Positions 1 to 9,155 of a stretch of DNA of 64,000 nt are shown here, one piece after another. The notes beneath the pieces are model-generated. The model saw only the letters and a program-made list of their open reading frames with translations, was not told where the DNA came from and searched no databases. Numbering within the stretch: the first letter of the stretch is position 1; every line of letters starts with the position of its first letter. Position numbers and translations under genes: made by a program. Origin of the DNA: Candidatus Omnitrophota bacterium (lineage in GTDB: Bacteria > Omnitrophota > JACPQZ01); contig JACPQZ010000048.1 in the NCBI GenBank assembly GCA_016190205.1, forward strand, positions 1 through 64,000. Reading direction: 5' to 3'.

Positions 1-204
1 CGAGCAAATGAGCCGAATGGTTGCAAATTTGGTGAAGAAGCTATGACGCATTACGCAGTACGCTGTACGCAGTACGCAGTACGAGCAAATGAGCCGAATG
101 GTTGCAAATTTGGTGAAGAAGCTATGACGCATTACGCAGTACGCTGTACGCAGTACGCAGTACGAACAAGTGAGCCGAATGGCTGTAAACCTGGTGACTA
201 GACT
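1..204. repeat. 81-bp tandem repeat upstream of gspK-like gene
   Basis: Units begin at 1, 82 and 163 (81 bp, 81 bp, then about 74 bp). Each holds a short stretch followed by ATGACGCA and a run of 7-bp ACGCAGT/ACGCTGT units. Because 81 is a multiple of three, the copies form one small open frame (43-200) that I do not regard as a gene. Further copies lie at about 3268-3390, and the sequence just before the ATG at 205 is repeated just before the ATG at 3390, so the two gene starts were probably copied from each other. No other gene is visible in this stretch. Confidence 0.85.
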
Positions 205-3153
205 ATGACGCAGTACGCTGTACGCAGTACGCAGTACGAACAAGGCATCGCCCTGATCTTGGTAATCAGCGTCCTTGCGATCGTGAGCATCATGGCCATC
301 AGCTTTGCGTTTACGATGCAGCTTGAGGCCAAGATGGCGGCGAATTTTCAGGAATCGACGCGGGCCGATTATATCGCGGAGGCGGGCGTCGCGCATGCGC
401 GCGAGGTGCTGCGCCAGGATAAGGCGGTGAGCCGCATTGACCATGAAGGGGAAGGCTGGAGGACTGTATTTGCCGGGGCGGATGTGGACAATGACGGGGA
501 TGGCACTCCGGACTCGGCATGGATCCCATTTACGGATTTATCCGGTAACGAGATCGGGCGCTATGCAGTACTTGTGGTGGACGAGCTTTCCAAGATTAAC
601 ATAAATAGCGCCGGATTCTTTCCGGATGACCCCTTTGCCGAGCAGGAGGGGACAACCTCTTTTGAGATGAGCCTGGAGGAGTTCTTCAAAGCGGAGGGGA
701 TCGAGGAAGCCCTCGAGCTTGCCCGGAATATCGTGGATGTGCGCTATGGCGGCGAACGGGGGCATGCCGATGAGAGGGCGGGGCATGACGATGACGGAGA
801 CGGTTTAATGGATGAGGCAGGCTTCCCGGGATTAGACCGTTCGGATCTGGTTGACAGCTACGATGAGAACAGGAACAACGTCCTTCTCACGAACGACGGC
901 CTGGACAATAATGCGAACGGCGTTCGCGACGAGCTGGGTGAAGGCATCAATGAACCGGACGAGTTCCAGCCCGCTGCCCCTTTTATGGACGACCGGCCTT
1001 TTATTTCGCCGGAGGAGCTTAAGAAGGTCAAAGGCCTTAAGACGGTTTTTGACGCCCTGGGGCGCAAGGTGAGCACGCTTTCGGCCGGCGACGGGGTGGA
1101 TGTGTATGGGGCCCGGCGGATGTCGCTCAATACCGCGTCCGTGAGTGAGATCTACGGGGCGCTCGCGGCGAGAGGGATTGACGACGCGGGCCGGCTCGCG
1201 GTCAACATCGCCGACTACCGGGACACGGACCAGGCCCGCACAACTCTCATGGTCGAAGGCCCTTCGGGCCTTATGACGTATCACGGCGTCGAAAGCGTGC
1301 GCTTTAATGAGATCATGATCGAACCCCTTTTTAATCTTAAGACCCAGGATGAGGGGCCGAAAAAGGACTGGCAGTGGATGCAGGGGCATTACCGCAACGG
1401 TTATCCGGGACGGGGCGTGCTGGGGGAGGGGATGTGGGAGTGGACCGGGATCCCGCCCGGGTTTTACCTTTTTACATTTTACGCGAACGCTGCCGGCGAG
1501 ACTATCGGAGACGTGCGGGCCAACGGTTTTGCGGCGGACGGGGTCAAGCATGGCAACGCCCTGGACCTGGCCGTAGAGGTAAAAAGCGACGGCCTCGTCA
1601 CGATCAGGATTCAAAATAACAGGGAGGAAGGCTCCACCTATTTTCAGTCGGTCAAGATAAGCCAGGAGCCCGACGCCGAGTACGTGGAGCTCGTTAACTT
1701 AAGCCGGAACGCGGTGAGCCTTTCGGGCTGGACGCTTGAGTATGCGCCTTATACGGATGAGGGCTGGCGGGCGAATCTCCCCGACGTGAGTTTGGAGGGT
1801 CACGGGTACCTTGTGCTCGCGGTGGATGCGGACGATACCGACGCGGAGCCATTTCTCGCGAATGCCAACGATGTCCTCAAGGGGAACAAGATCAGCGTGC
1901 GCGGGTCGTGGCCGGCGCTTGAGGCCGCGCGCGTGGGCGAACTCAAATTTGAGGTCGGGACTTCTATCTCGCCAGGGGGCGATGTCATCCGGAATGCGCC
2001 TGAAGGAAGGCGGCCGCTCACCCTGCGCGATGGCCAAGGCAGGATCGTTGAGGAGGTCGAGTATGATCCCGGAGCGGTGCGGGAATACGTGAGTTTGGAG
2101 AAAGGCGATCCGGCCTATGGCGATGATGAAGATGCAAATGGTGTGGACGACTTTTGGTACGACTCGCTGGGGGACCTTGTGAGACCTAAGGGACTGGGCA
2201 CTCCCGGCGCCGAAAACAAAAACGACGGCATCATCCGGCACATCTTAGACGAGCGTCTGGTGAAGGACCGCCCGTTTGGAAGCATTGGCGAGTTGGGGAG
2301 TCTTTCGTCGAGGGGGCCGTGGTCGCTCGTGTCGAGCGGCGCCATCGCCCTCATCGCGGACCGCGTGACGGCGCATGCCCTTCGGCTTGAGGCGGAGGGC
2401 CACGTGGAGGAGCCGGGAGGCTTTAGCGAGGTTTTGCGTTCTGTGCCTCTTACGGCCTGGTATGAAAGCCACACGCAGGGGGATATCCTGACCGGCGTCT
2501 GGGGAAAAAGCGATTGTATTCAGGACGGCACCTACACCCTGCGCGTGTGGGGATACGACGGTGAGGCCGTCGCGATTTCTGTGTTTGCCGGGAGTGGAGA
2601 GGGCGGCCCCGTCTGGTCAGAGTTTACGCCGTCGCTCACCTTTCAAAACGGCGACGTCGTGACCTATGGTCTCGTTGAGATAACAGACGGCGAGCTCAAG
2701 GTCCAGATACGGAATGATTCGGTCACCGGGACGAGTCACGTGGATTACGTGACGTTGGAGCCGGCGGCGAGCCGCCTGGGCACGATCAATTTGAATACCG
2801 CGTCCTGGCAGGTCTTGGCGGCCCTGCCGGGGGTGGACGAAACGATTGCCCAGGCACTTGCGGCGGAGCGCGGTTCGGCGGGGCCTTTTGGGGAGAGGAA
2901 CGCAGTTGATATCGGGGGAACGAGGATCATTCGGGGAGTGGGAGATGCTGCCTTAAGCGACGCCCTCATCTCGGACCTTGAGCCCGAGGCCCCGGCAGAA
3001 GAAAAAGAGGCGGTCAGGCTCAAGCGGTTTAGCCTTTTCTCCAATTTTATTGATGTCAAAAGCGACTGGTTTGAGATCATTTCCACCGCGCAAACCTTGA
3101 AGGGCGGCAATGTGCTGGCCGAGTCCAAGGTGAGGTCGGTGGTGGAGAGGTGA
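205..3153 (+). CDS. GspK-like type II secretion minor pseudopilin with lamin-tail-like insertion
   Basis: Probable tip pseudopilin of a T2SS/type IV pilus-like machine. The N-terminus reads as a class III prepilin: a 14-residue leader ending in QG, then the hydrophobic helix IALILVISVLAIVSIMAI and an AEAGVAHA motif, as in GspK. Helix-hairpin-helix-like segments with ININSA/LNTAS motifs occur near residues 132, 310 and 861-895, as in the GspK SAM-like domain. At 982 aa it is about three times the usual GspK length. The extra part holds Asp/Asn-rich, Ca-binding-like stretches (about 90-260) and a lamin-tail-like beta domain (about 488-560, EYVELVNLSRN...LSGW). The leader codons come from the 7-bp repeat array. 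It heads the operon that contains PilM to secretin. The start at 205 is supported by the leader; the overall GspK call is fairly sure. Confidence 0.8.
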   Translation: MTQYAVRSTQYEQGIALILVISVLAIVSIMAISFAFTMQLEAKMAANFQESTRADYIAEAGVAHAREVLRQDKAVSRIDHEGEGWRTVFAGADVDNDGDGTPDSAWIPFTDLSGNEIGRYAVLVVDELSKININSAGFFPDDPFAEQEGTTSFEMSLEEFFKAEGIEEALELARNIVDVRYGGERGHADERAGHDDDGDGLMDEAGFPGLDRSDLVDSYDENRNNVLLTNDGLDNNANGVRDELGEGINEPDEFQPAAPFMDDRPFISPEELKKVKGLKTVFDALGRKVSTLSAGDGVDVYGARRMSLNTASVSEIYGALAARGIDDAGRLAVNIADYRDTDQARTTLMVEGPSGLMTYHGVESVRFNEIMIEPLFNLKTQDEGPKKDWQWMQGHYRNGYPGRGVLGEGMWEWTGIPPGFYLFTFYANAAGETIGDVRANGFAADGVKHGNALDLAVEVKSDGLVTIRIQNNREEGSTYFQSVKISQEPDAEYVELVNLSRNAVSLSGWTLEYAPYTDEGWRANLPDVSLEGHGYLVLAVDADDTDAEPFLANANDVLKGNKISVRGSWPALEAARVGELKFEVGTSISPGGDVIRNAPEGRRPLTLRDGQGRIVEEVEYDPGAVREYVSLEKGDPAYGDDEDANGVDDFWYDSLGDLVRPKGLGTPGAENKNDGIIRHILDERLVKDRPFGSIGELGSLSSRGPWSLVSSGAIALIADRVTAHALRLEAEGHVEEPGGFSEVLRSVPLTAWYESHTQGDILTGVWGKSDCIQDGTYTLRVWGYDGEAVAISVFAGSGEGGPVWSEFTPSLTFQNGDVVTYGLVEITDGELKVQIRNDSVTGTSHVDYVTLEPAASRLGTINLNTASWQVLAALPGVDETIAQALAAERGSAGPFGERNAVDIGGTRIIRGVGDAALSDALISDLEPEAPAEEKEAVRLKRFSLFSNFIDVKSDWFEIISTAQTLKGGNVLAESKVRSVVER

Positions 3154-3389
3154 GGTAGCGAGATGCGTACAGCGTACAGCGTCGTGCGTACAGCGCAACG
3201 TCGGGGCGAGCAATGATTCGTACAGCGTACAGCGTCGTGCGTACAGCGTATACGCAGTACGCAGTACGAGCAAATGAGCCGAATGGTTGCAAATTTGGTG
3301 AAGAAGCTATGACGCATTACGCATTACGCAGTACGCAGTACGCTGTACGAGCAAATGAGCCGAATTGCTGTAAACCTGGTGACTAGACT
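3154..3389. repeat. inverted heptamer arrays between gspK-like gene and exported-protein gene
   Basis: The spacer is almost wholly repetitive. About 3164-3250 carries GCGTACA-type heptamers, the reverse complement of the TGTACGC unit. From about 3250 the orientation flips to ACGCAGT/ACGCTGT heptamers embedded in copies of the 81-bp unit. The two orientations could fold into a hairpin. No gene or clear terminator is seen. Confidence 0.8.
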
Positions 3390-5363
3390 ATGACGCAGTA
3401 CGCAGTACGCAGTACGCAGTACGAACCATGCTTGCTCATATTTGTTACGATGCTCGCGGTGCTATGCCTTCAGCCGGTTTCGGTACAGGCCGAGTTTAGT
3501 TTGAGCACGAGTTCGGCCAACAAGCTGCGGGTAGGGGCGCAGACGGGCGGAGGCGGCCGCACAAGCGACGGGCGGCTCGAGTCCACGGCGGGCCAAGGCG
3601 CGGCTGGGGTGACGGGCTCGGAACTCCATGCGGGGCTTCAGCCTATTACGAATATCCCCCCCGTCGTCTCGGACCTTTCGCCGATAGCGGGTTCGAAGAC
3701 CGAAGACGAGAACCCCACTTTCTCCTGGACTTATTCGGATGCCGAGGGCAATACGCAGGCGAAGTACCAGGTGCAAATATCACGAAATAACTTTATAAGC
3801 ATTCTGATCGACAGCGGGATCGTGAGTTCCAGCTCCGGTTCCTATAAGCCGGGAAATATGACGGAAGGCGAGGGATATGTCTGGCGCGTGCGCGCGTTCG
3901 ACGGTTTTGATTGGTCGGGTTATGCAGAACTCTCCAGGCCCTTTACGGTCTCGGCGGTGCAGGCTAACCCTCCTATCGTGAACGTGGTGCCCCCGCCCGA
4001 GGGCGAGGAGGGCGACGGAAAAGAGGATTCACCGGTTGGCTTCAGCGACCCGTCGCCGCAATTTCTCATGCTCCCGGCGGAGGTCTTGAGCCTTACCCCT
4101 GAACTTTTGGCCTTGGTGGACCTCTTTGAAATCCTTGAGGAAAATAACATCCTCCAGATGAACTACGAACTGCGCAACGAGGCCGGGACGCTTTTTAATG
4201 AGGGCGCGATCAAGAGCCGGCGGGGTCTAAAACTCTCCGATTTTACCGTTGCCTTTGAAAACCTGGCGGATGACTATTATGTTCTTAAAGTGATTACCAT
4301 TTATAAGACGGGCAAGCAGAGCGCGGAGACCCTCTTCTACTTTATGATCGATACAGTGGCGCCGGTCATCACCGTCTTAAACCCTCTGGATCAGATGGTG
4401 CTGGGCGTGGGCGAGGTGAAGCCCCACATCAAGGCCGGGGTATTTGACGCGACCTCCGGCGCAAATCGCGGCTCGATCCAGTTGACCGTAGATACGAGCG
4501 AAACCCTGGAGATGAGCGTGGAGTTTGAGTATGAAGAAGAACCTCGCCCCCCCAAGACGGGGACCTCGGGTGTGGCGGGTTATCAGACGTATAACCCGCC
4601 CTTCGGGGAGGGACTTCCAGAAGGCCTCGTGTCCGTGAGCCTCACGGTCTCCGATATCCTGGGGAATGAGGCCCATCAGGTGTGGCAATTCCTGATGGAC
4701 ATGAGCGCCCCGACGGGCACGCTCCTCATCAATGAGGGAAGTTCCGAGACGTACTCCACACTGGTCACCTTGAGGATCGACGCGCGCTGGGGCGAGGAAG
4801 AAGCGGTCGTGACGGAGATCAAGATCCGCAACGACGACCTCAACTTTGCCGTCGCCACCTGGCAGCCTTTTGCGGCGGATGAGCCCGGGGGTTTTGTCAT
4901 GCACAAGAAATGGGTGTTGAAGGAGGAGGCGGGCTTGAGGTCTGTGTACGTCCGCCTGCGCGATGCGGCCGGAAACGAATCCAGCGACACGGTCATCAAG
5001 GACTCCATCACCCTCGTGATCCAATACCCGGATACATTTATTACGAGCGGCCCGAGCGGCGTCGTGGAAGAAACGGAGGCGGCCTTTACATTTTATTCGA
5101 GCCGGGAGGGGAGCCTCTTTAAGACGAAGATCGACAACCAGCCCTGGTCAGAGTGGAACGAGAAGGGGTCAGCCGCTTACAGCGCTCTTGAACTGGGGAA
5201 TCATTATTTTCAGGTCAAGGCCGGCAAAGATGTGAATCAAGACGGCGTGATCGCGGCCGACGAAGAGGACCCCGTACCGGCGACCCGCAGCTGGGTCGTG
5301 GGCCCGTACTCAATCCCCGAAACCGAGGGCAAGCCCCCCGTGCGTTTCTGGCGTCGCGAATAA
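3390..5363 (+). CDS. exported Ig-like/fibronectin-type multidomain protein
   Basis: A 657-aa protein with an N-terminal hydrophobic signal (in-frame alternative start at 3450, giving MLAVLCLQPVSVQA) and a chain of beta-sandwich-like domains. Residues about 88-190 resemble a fibronectin/Ig fold (NPTFSWTYSDAEG...YQVQI). Later segments start with TVAPVITVLNP and SAPTGTLLI, and the C-terminal unit FITSGPSG...FTF matches a common bacterial surface Ig-like repeat. No enzymatic motif is seen. The first 12 codons lie in the heptamer array, so 3390 may be an accidental extension of the start at 3450. Its place inside the secretion operon suggests a substrate or surface partner of that machine; this is inference. 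Confidence 0.65.
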   Translation: MTQYAVRSTQYEPCLLIFVTMLAVLCLQPVSVQAEFSLSTSSANKLRVGAQTGGGGRTSDGRLESTAGQGAAGVTGSELHAGLQPITNIPPVVSDLSPIAGSKTEDENPTFSWTYSDAEGNTQAKYQVQISRNNFISILIDSGIVSSSSGSYKPGNMTEGEGYVWRVRAFDGFDWSGYAELSRPFTVSAVQANPPIVNVVPPPEGEEGDGKEDSPVGFSDPSPQFLMLPAEVLSLTPELLALVDLFEILEENNILQMNYELRNEAGTLFNEGAIKSRRGLKLSDFTVAFENLADDYYVLKVITIYKTGKQSAETLFYFMIDTVAPVITVLNPLDQMVLGVGEVKPHIKAGVFDATSGANRGSIQLTVDTSETLEMSVEFEYEEEPRPPKTGTSGVAGYQTYNPPFGEGLPEGLVSVSLTVSDILGNEAHQVWQFLMDMSAPTGTLLINEGSSETYSTLVTLRIDARWGEEEAVVTEIKIRNDDLNFAVATWQPFAADEPGGFVMHKKWVLKEEAGLRSVYVRLRDAAGNESSDTVIKDSITLVIQYPDTFITSGPSGVVEETEAAFTFYSSREGSLFKTKIDNQPWSEWNEKGSAAYSALELGNHYFQVKAGKDVNQDGVIAADEEDPVPATRSWVVGPYSIPETEGKPPVRFWRRE

Positions 5364-5369
5364 CAGTGA

Positions 5370-6040
5370 AAAGGCCCGGCTCGGCCCCTCGAGCCCCGGT
5401 ATGTTTTCCCCCGTTTGAGCCACCATCGGGCCGATCATCCTCCCTGCAAGACCGCATCCCGGGGCCGGCACCCTTCTCCGCGAAACGCTCGGGCCCCAGC
5501 GCGGCCCTCGCTCTGCATTTTTTGCGCACCGCAAACCTTTGAGCGTGCTAGCGGACCGTGCTGCGCAAAAAATGAGGTTCGCTCCGAAGGGCGCCGCCCC
5601 CGGCTGCGATCGGCCCGCTGACCCCCAATCGGACGCGGGCATCTCAAGGGGAAAAGGCCCGGTTCGGGCCCTGCAGGCCGCTTCGGCTGTTTTAGGTGTT
5701 CTCCGCAGACGGCGAGGGAAAGAGAACGGCTGCTGTCTGAGGCCCGATTCGAGCGCGGCCCCTGCGAAGCTCTACCGTGAGCTTTGCGTGTTAGGGAGCG
5801 GAGCAGGGGAAAATCAGCCAGGGGCTGATTTTGGGAGCGCGAGTGCTTAAGCGGGCCGAGTTCAGCCGTTCCCCGAGCCGGCCAGGAGAACACCGACCCA
5901 CCGGCTCGCTTTGGAGTGTGTGGGGAAAACAGACGGCGGCCAAAGGGGCCGAGCCGGGCCTTTTCGCTTAAGAAGGGTGCCGGCCCCGGGTGCTGTATCC
6001 TGGATGCTTGAGATCGGCCCGCATGGGGACCGAGCCGGGC
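5370..6040. repeat. large nested inverted-repeat element, copy 1
   Basis: Nearly the whole 715-bp gap is one set of nested inverted repeats. From outside in: 5374-5388 with 6025-6040; 5425-5436 with 6012-6024; a perfect 20-bp pair 5458-5477 with 5971-5990; 5651-5662 with 5954-5965; 5673-5692 with about 5925-5941; 5695-5704 with 5885-5894; about 5721-5732 with 5862-5870. Side hairpins include one around 5514-5573 (CATTTTTTGCGCA facing TGCGCAAAAAATG), one in the loop at 5809-5832 and one at 5897-5924. A second copy lies at 18406-18960. No convincing ORF. It could be a structured RNA, a non-autonomous palindromic mobile element, or both. Confidence 0.85.
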
Positions 6041-6078
6041 ATTGCTTAATTGAAGCGGCTCTGCTACCATAAGTTAAC

Positions 6079-7866
6079 ATGAAATTGCCATTCTTGACGG
6101 ACATCTTGGGCCAAGCCGGTAAGGCGGCGCGCGTGCTGGGGCTGGACATCGGCTCTCACTCGATCAAGGCGGCCGTCCTGACGCGCACGGATAAGGGCAT
6201 CCAGCTTGAGCGCGCCCTGCTAGCCCCTTTGGAACTGGACCCCTCTCTTCCCCCCAACGAAAAACAGCAGAAGGTGTTTGATATCCTCTCAAATCTCGTC
6301 GGCGCCGGGGGGATCGACGTGAATCAAATTTACCTTGCCTTGGCGGCCCAATCGGTGCTCACCCGGTACGTGGAGATCCTGGAGGTCGCCAAGGACAAGA
6401 TCGAGCAGACCATCAAGTACGAGGCCCAGCAGCAGATCCCCTTTTCCCTTGACGAGGTGATCTGGGACTACCACCTTTTTTACAAGACCAAGGGGACGAA
6501 GCGCGAGGCCCTCTTGGTCGCCGTTAAAAAGAGCGTGGTGGAAGATACCGTGGGTCTCATCCAGCGCCTCCGCCGCGATGCCGCGCTCATGGACATCAAT
6601 ATCCTCGCCCTTCATAACGCCGTCCGCTTAAGCGGCCTCATGGAGGAGGACAAGCTCACGGCCGTGATCGATATCGGCGCGCGCGCGACGAACGTCGTCT
6701 TGAGCCGGGAAAGCGATATCTGGGTGAGGAGTTTTCCCCTGGCGGGAAACCGTTTTACGGAGGCCCTGCAGGCCAAGTTTCAGCTTTCTCTGGCCGAGGC
6801 GGAGAAGCTGAAGCTCTCTAACCTCGTCGGCCGCGAGGAGATCAAGGAAGTTTTAAAGCCTGTCATGGAAGACCTCCTGGCCGAAGTCGCGCGCTCGATC
6901 GAGATCTATCACCTGGAGCTTGAGTACGACAAGAATCTCGCGCCCGGCGTTCAGGCGGAGGGCGGGGCGCCGGCCGGGGTGGCGCCGGGAGGGGCGCTTG
7001 CGTCGCTCGTGCAGAGCCGGGAGGGCCCCGCGCGGGGCGGCCGGGTGGAAGCGGTTTTCCTGACAGGGGGGGGATCACAGCTCACGGGGCTCGATCAGTT
7101 TTTCGAGGAAAGACTGTCGGTCAAGGTCGGCCGTCTTGATCTGGGAAAGACCCTGGACATCCTCCCGCCGAAGGAGGGCGACGCGGACCCCAAACTGCGC
7201 AACGTCCTCTTCGGCCCTGCCGTGGGCTGTGCCCTGCGCGGTCTCATGCGCTGCGCGGTCGAAATCGATTTTCTAAAGGATATCAATTGGGGCAAGGAAG
7301 AGAAGCGCGAGTCTCTCATCTTTAAAAACGCGGCCATTGTCTTATTGGGGATCACCCTCGTCTTCGGATTTTTTGTGTCGAGCAAGGAGATCGGCTTCAA
7401 GAAAGGGCTGGTGGACGCGCGTCAGGGTCTTGTACAGGTGGCCAAGGAATATGCCCCGCGCATGAAGGACGCAAGGCGTGAGATCGAGGCCCTGGAGGAG
7501 CAGGGGGCCCTCTTTTCGGGCATTGCCAAGGGCCGCAGCCTGTGGCTGGATGTCCTCTTGGAGATCGAGGGGCATCTGCCGCAGGGGGTATGGCTCACCT
7601 CATTTTCAGGGCGCTCACAGCTTGCGGCGCTTGACAAAGGGGACGTAACGCTCGCGGGGAAGGCGCTTTCGTATCAGGAGGTAAATGACCTCGTCGCGGA
7701 ACTTAAAGGTTCGCCGCTTTTTAAGGATGTGCGGCCCATCTCTTCATCGCTCATCAGGCGCTCGGAAGGCAAGGACGAGATCATCGAGTTTACCATCACC
7801 ATGAGTTTGGCGGACCAAAGGTCCGCCGACACTGTAGCGGCGGACCATGCTGAATCTCAAGGATAG
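6079..7866 (+). CDS. PilM-PilN fusion (GspL-like) pilus/secretion inner-membrane protein
   Basis: The N-terminal half is an actin-like ATPase of the PilM family: phosphate-1 motif VLGLDIGSHSIKAAVL (near residue 20), phosphate-2 motif AVIDIGARATNVVL, adenosine motif FLTGGGSQLTGL. A transmembrane segment at about 415-435 is followed by a coiled coil and a PilN-type ferredoxin-like domain (GVWLTSFSG... then SPLFKDVRP). In type IV pilus systems PilM and PilN are separate and bind through the PilN N-terminus; here they are joined in one 595-aa chain, as in GspL. An Ala/Gly/Pro-rich linker sits at about 290-325. The next gene overlaps by 20 bases, so co-translation is likely. Confidence 0.85.
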   Translation: MKLPFLTDILGQAGKAARVLGLDIGSHSIKAAVLTRTDKGIQLERALLAPLELDPSLPPNEKQQKVFDILSNLVGAGGIDVNQIYLALAAQSVLTRYVEILEVAKDKIEQTIKYEAQQQIPFSLDEVIWDYHLFYKTKGTKREALLVAVKKSVVEDTVGLIQRLRRDAALMDINILALHNAVRLSGLMEEDKLTAVIDIGARATNVVLSRESDIWVRSFPLAGNRFTEALQAKFQLSLAEAEKLKLSNLVGREEIKEVLKPVMEDLLAEVARSIEIYHLELEYDKNLAPGVQAEGGAPAGVAPGGALASLVQSREGPARGGRVEAVFLTGGGSQLTGLDQFFEERLSVKVGRLDLGKTLDILPPKEGDADPKLRNVLFGPAVGCALRGLMRCAVEIDFLKDINWGKEEKRESLIFKNAAIVLLGITLVFGFFVSSKEIGFKKGLVDARQGLVQVAKEYAPRMKDARREIEALEEQGALFSGIAKGRSLWLDVLLEIEGHLPQGVWLTSFSGRSQLAALDKGDVTLAGKALSYQEVNDLVAELKGSPLFKDVRPISSSLIRRSEGKDEIIEFTITMSLADQRSADTVAADHAESQG

Positions 7867-8590
7867 AAAGCTCCTCATCAAGCTGGGGGCGGGTCTCGCG
7901 GCGGTCGCCGTTTCTTACTTTTTGCTGGTGCGCCCCCTCTGGTTTAAGAAGGTGGCGGCTCTCGATGCGGAAGTTAAAGAAAACGCCGAGATCCTGGCGC
8001 ATTATGCCCAGAAGGACGAACCTATCCCTTCCGGCGAGGGCCTCGAGCACCTGTTGGAGAAGAAGGAGGCCCTCGATGAGCGGCGCGCCATTGTCATGAA
8101 CTATCTTGACCCCGTTCCGCTGGCCCTTCCCGAAGGCACCCGGGAGCCGAGCCTCTATTTCAGGGAACAGCTCTACACGGTCACCAAGACCCTGCAGCAG
8201 ATGGCGCAGGAGTCGAAGAGCGCGATCCCCGAAAATATCGGTTTCAGTGAGGCCCTTCCCGAATCGGTGCAAGTGCCGGTTCTCTTAAGGGAGCTGGATG
8301 TCACGCGCCGCGTGGCCGAGATTCTGCTTACGGAAGGCGTATCGGACATCTCGCTCATTAAACCTCTTGAGCGGGTTGAGCACAAGAATGAGAAGGGCGA
8401 CGTGGTCTTAAGAGCGATCGAGATCCAGGTAAATTTTCGCTCCAACGTCCAGTCCCTGGTGAGGGTCCTGCACAAGATCGCAGCCTCCTCGCCCGTCCTG
8501 GTGGCCCGCGACATGCAATCGAAGGAGCTTTCGAGCTCGGTGATCGAGACCAATCTTGTGGTGAGCCAAGTGATCACCGGGGGGGTCTAG
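7847..8590 (+). CDS. PilO/GspM-like alignment-complex protein
   Basis: A 247-aa bitopic protein: short basic N-terminus, one transmembrane helix (about 14-32, AGLAAVAVSYFLLV), a coiled coil (about 35-80), then an alpha/beta domain ending in VVSQVITGG. This is the PilO/GspM plan, and the position right after PilN supports it. It would pair with the PilN part of the preceding protein in the inner-membrane platform. It starts with ATG inside the end of the PilM-PilN gene. Direct sequence identity to known PilO is low, so the family call rests on topology and order. Confidence 0.7.
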   Translation: MLNLKDRKLLIKLGAGLAAVAVSYFLLVRPLWFKKVAALDAEVKENAEILAHYAQKDEPIPSGEGLEHLLEKKEALDERRAIVMNYLDPVPLALPEGTREPSLYFREQLYTVTKTLQQMAQESKSAIPENIGFSEALPESVQVPVLLRELDVTRRVAEILLTEGVSDISLIKPLERVEHKNEKGDVVLRAIEIQVNFRSNVQSLVRVLHKIAASSPVLVARDMQSKELSSSVIETNLVVSQVITGGV

Positions 8591-8596
8591 ACGCGC

Positions 8597-9118
8597 ATGA
8601 AGCGGACTCATGCCCTGTACGAAAAAGCGGCTTTAGGAGCGGCCCTTTTCCTTTTTATAGCTGCGCTCGTCACGGGTGGGGCTAAACTTAAAGGTTTGCG
8701 CGAACCGGAGGACGCAGGGCTTCTTCGAAAGCTTGAAGAAGGGGCGGAGTTCGCCCCCATACCGGCGGTGAAAAAGGAAGAGGTTTTAAAAGAGCTTGGG
8801 TCCGGCTATCGCCCTGTCATCGAATATTTAAAAATTGCAGACCGCAATCCCTTTGCCCGCTTTGAACCGCGAGTAGTGAAAGGCGCATTTGGTGAAGCGC
8901 CCGCGGAAGAGGAAGAACGTGCAGCCTACATTTATCGCGGGATGGCAACTGTTGGAGCGGTTGTTCGGGCAATCCTGGAGGACGCGCAGTCGCAGGAGGT
9001 GTATTTTGTGGCCCAGGATGCCCAGGTCGGGGATTTTAAAGTCCTTGACATTGCTCAAGATGCGGTGATACTATCGGGAAAAGGTGGCGAGGAAATTTCC
9101 ATTAAGCTGGCGGAGTGA
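8597..9118 (+). CDS. PilP/GspC-like inner-membrane to secretin connector
   Basis: 173 aa with one N-terminal transmembrane helix (about 12-29), a linker containing the NPF motif (ADRNPFARFEP), and a C-terminal beta-rich domain (about 112-172: YRGMATVGAVVRAILED...YFVAQDAQVGDFKVLDI) that resembles the HR/PilP domain contacting the secretin N0 domain. It lies 6 bases after the PilO-like gene and just before the secretins. PilP is usually a lipoprotein, and no lipobox is visible here, so the arrangement is closer to GspC. Confidence 0.65.
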   Translation: MKRTHALYEKAALGAALFLFIAALVTGGAKLKGLREPEDAGLLRKLEEGAEFAPIPAVKKEEVLKELGSGYRPVIEYLKIADRNPFARFEPRVVKGAFGEAPAEEEERAAYIYRGMATVGAVVRAILEDAQSQEVYFVAQDAQVGDFKVLDIAQDAVILSGKGGEEISIKLAE

Positions 9119-9155
9119 CCAGCGTAAGAAAAGTAGAGTGGGAGCTGGGCCATAG

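Noticed and set aside
832-1614. 260-codon minus-strand frame opposite the gspK-like gene
   Set aside because: Antisense shadow in GC-rich coding DNA; the plus frame has recognisable domains.
5415-6149. Several overlapping open frames of 70-211 codons on both strands in the 5.4-6.1 kb gap
   Set aside because: They arise from the GC-rich nested palindrome; they lack ribosome sites, resemble no protein, and the same DNA is repeated at 18.4 kb with frame-breaking differences.
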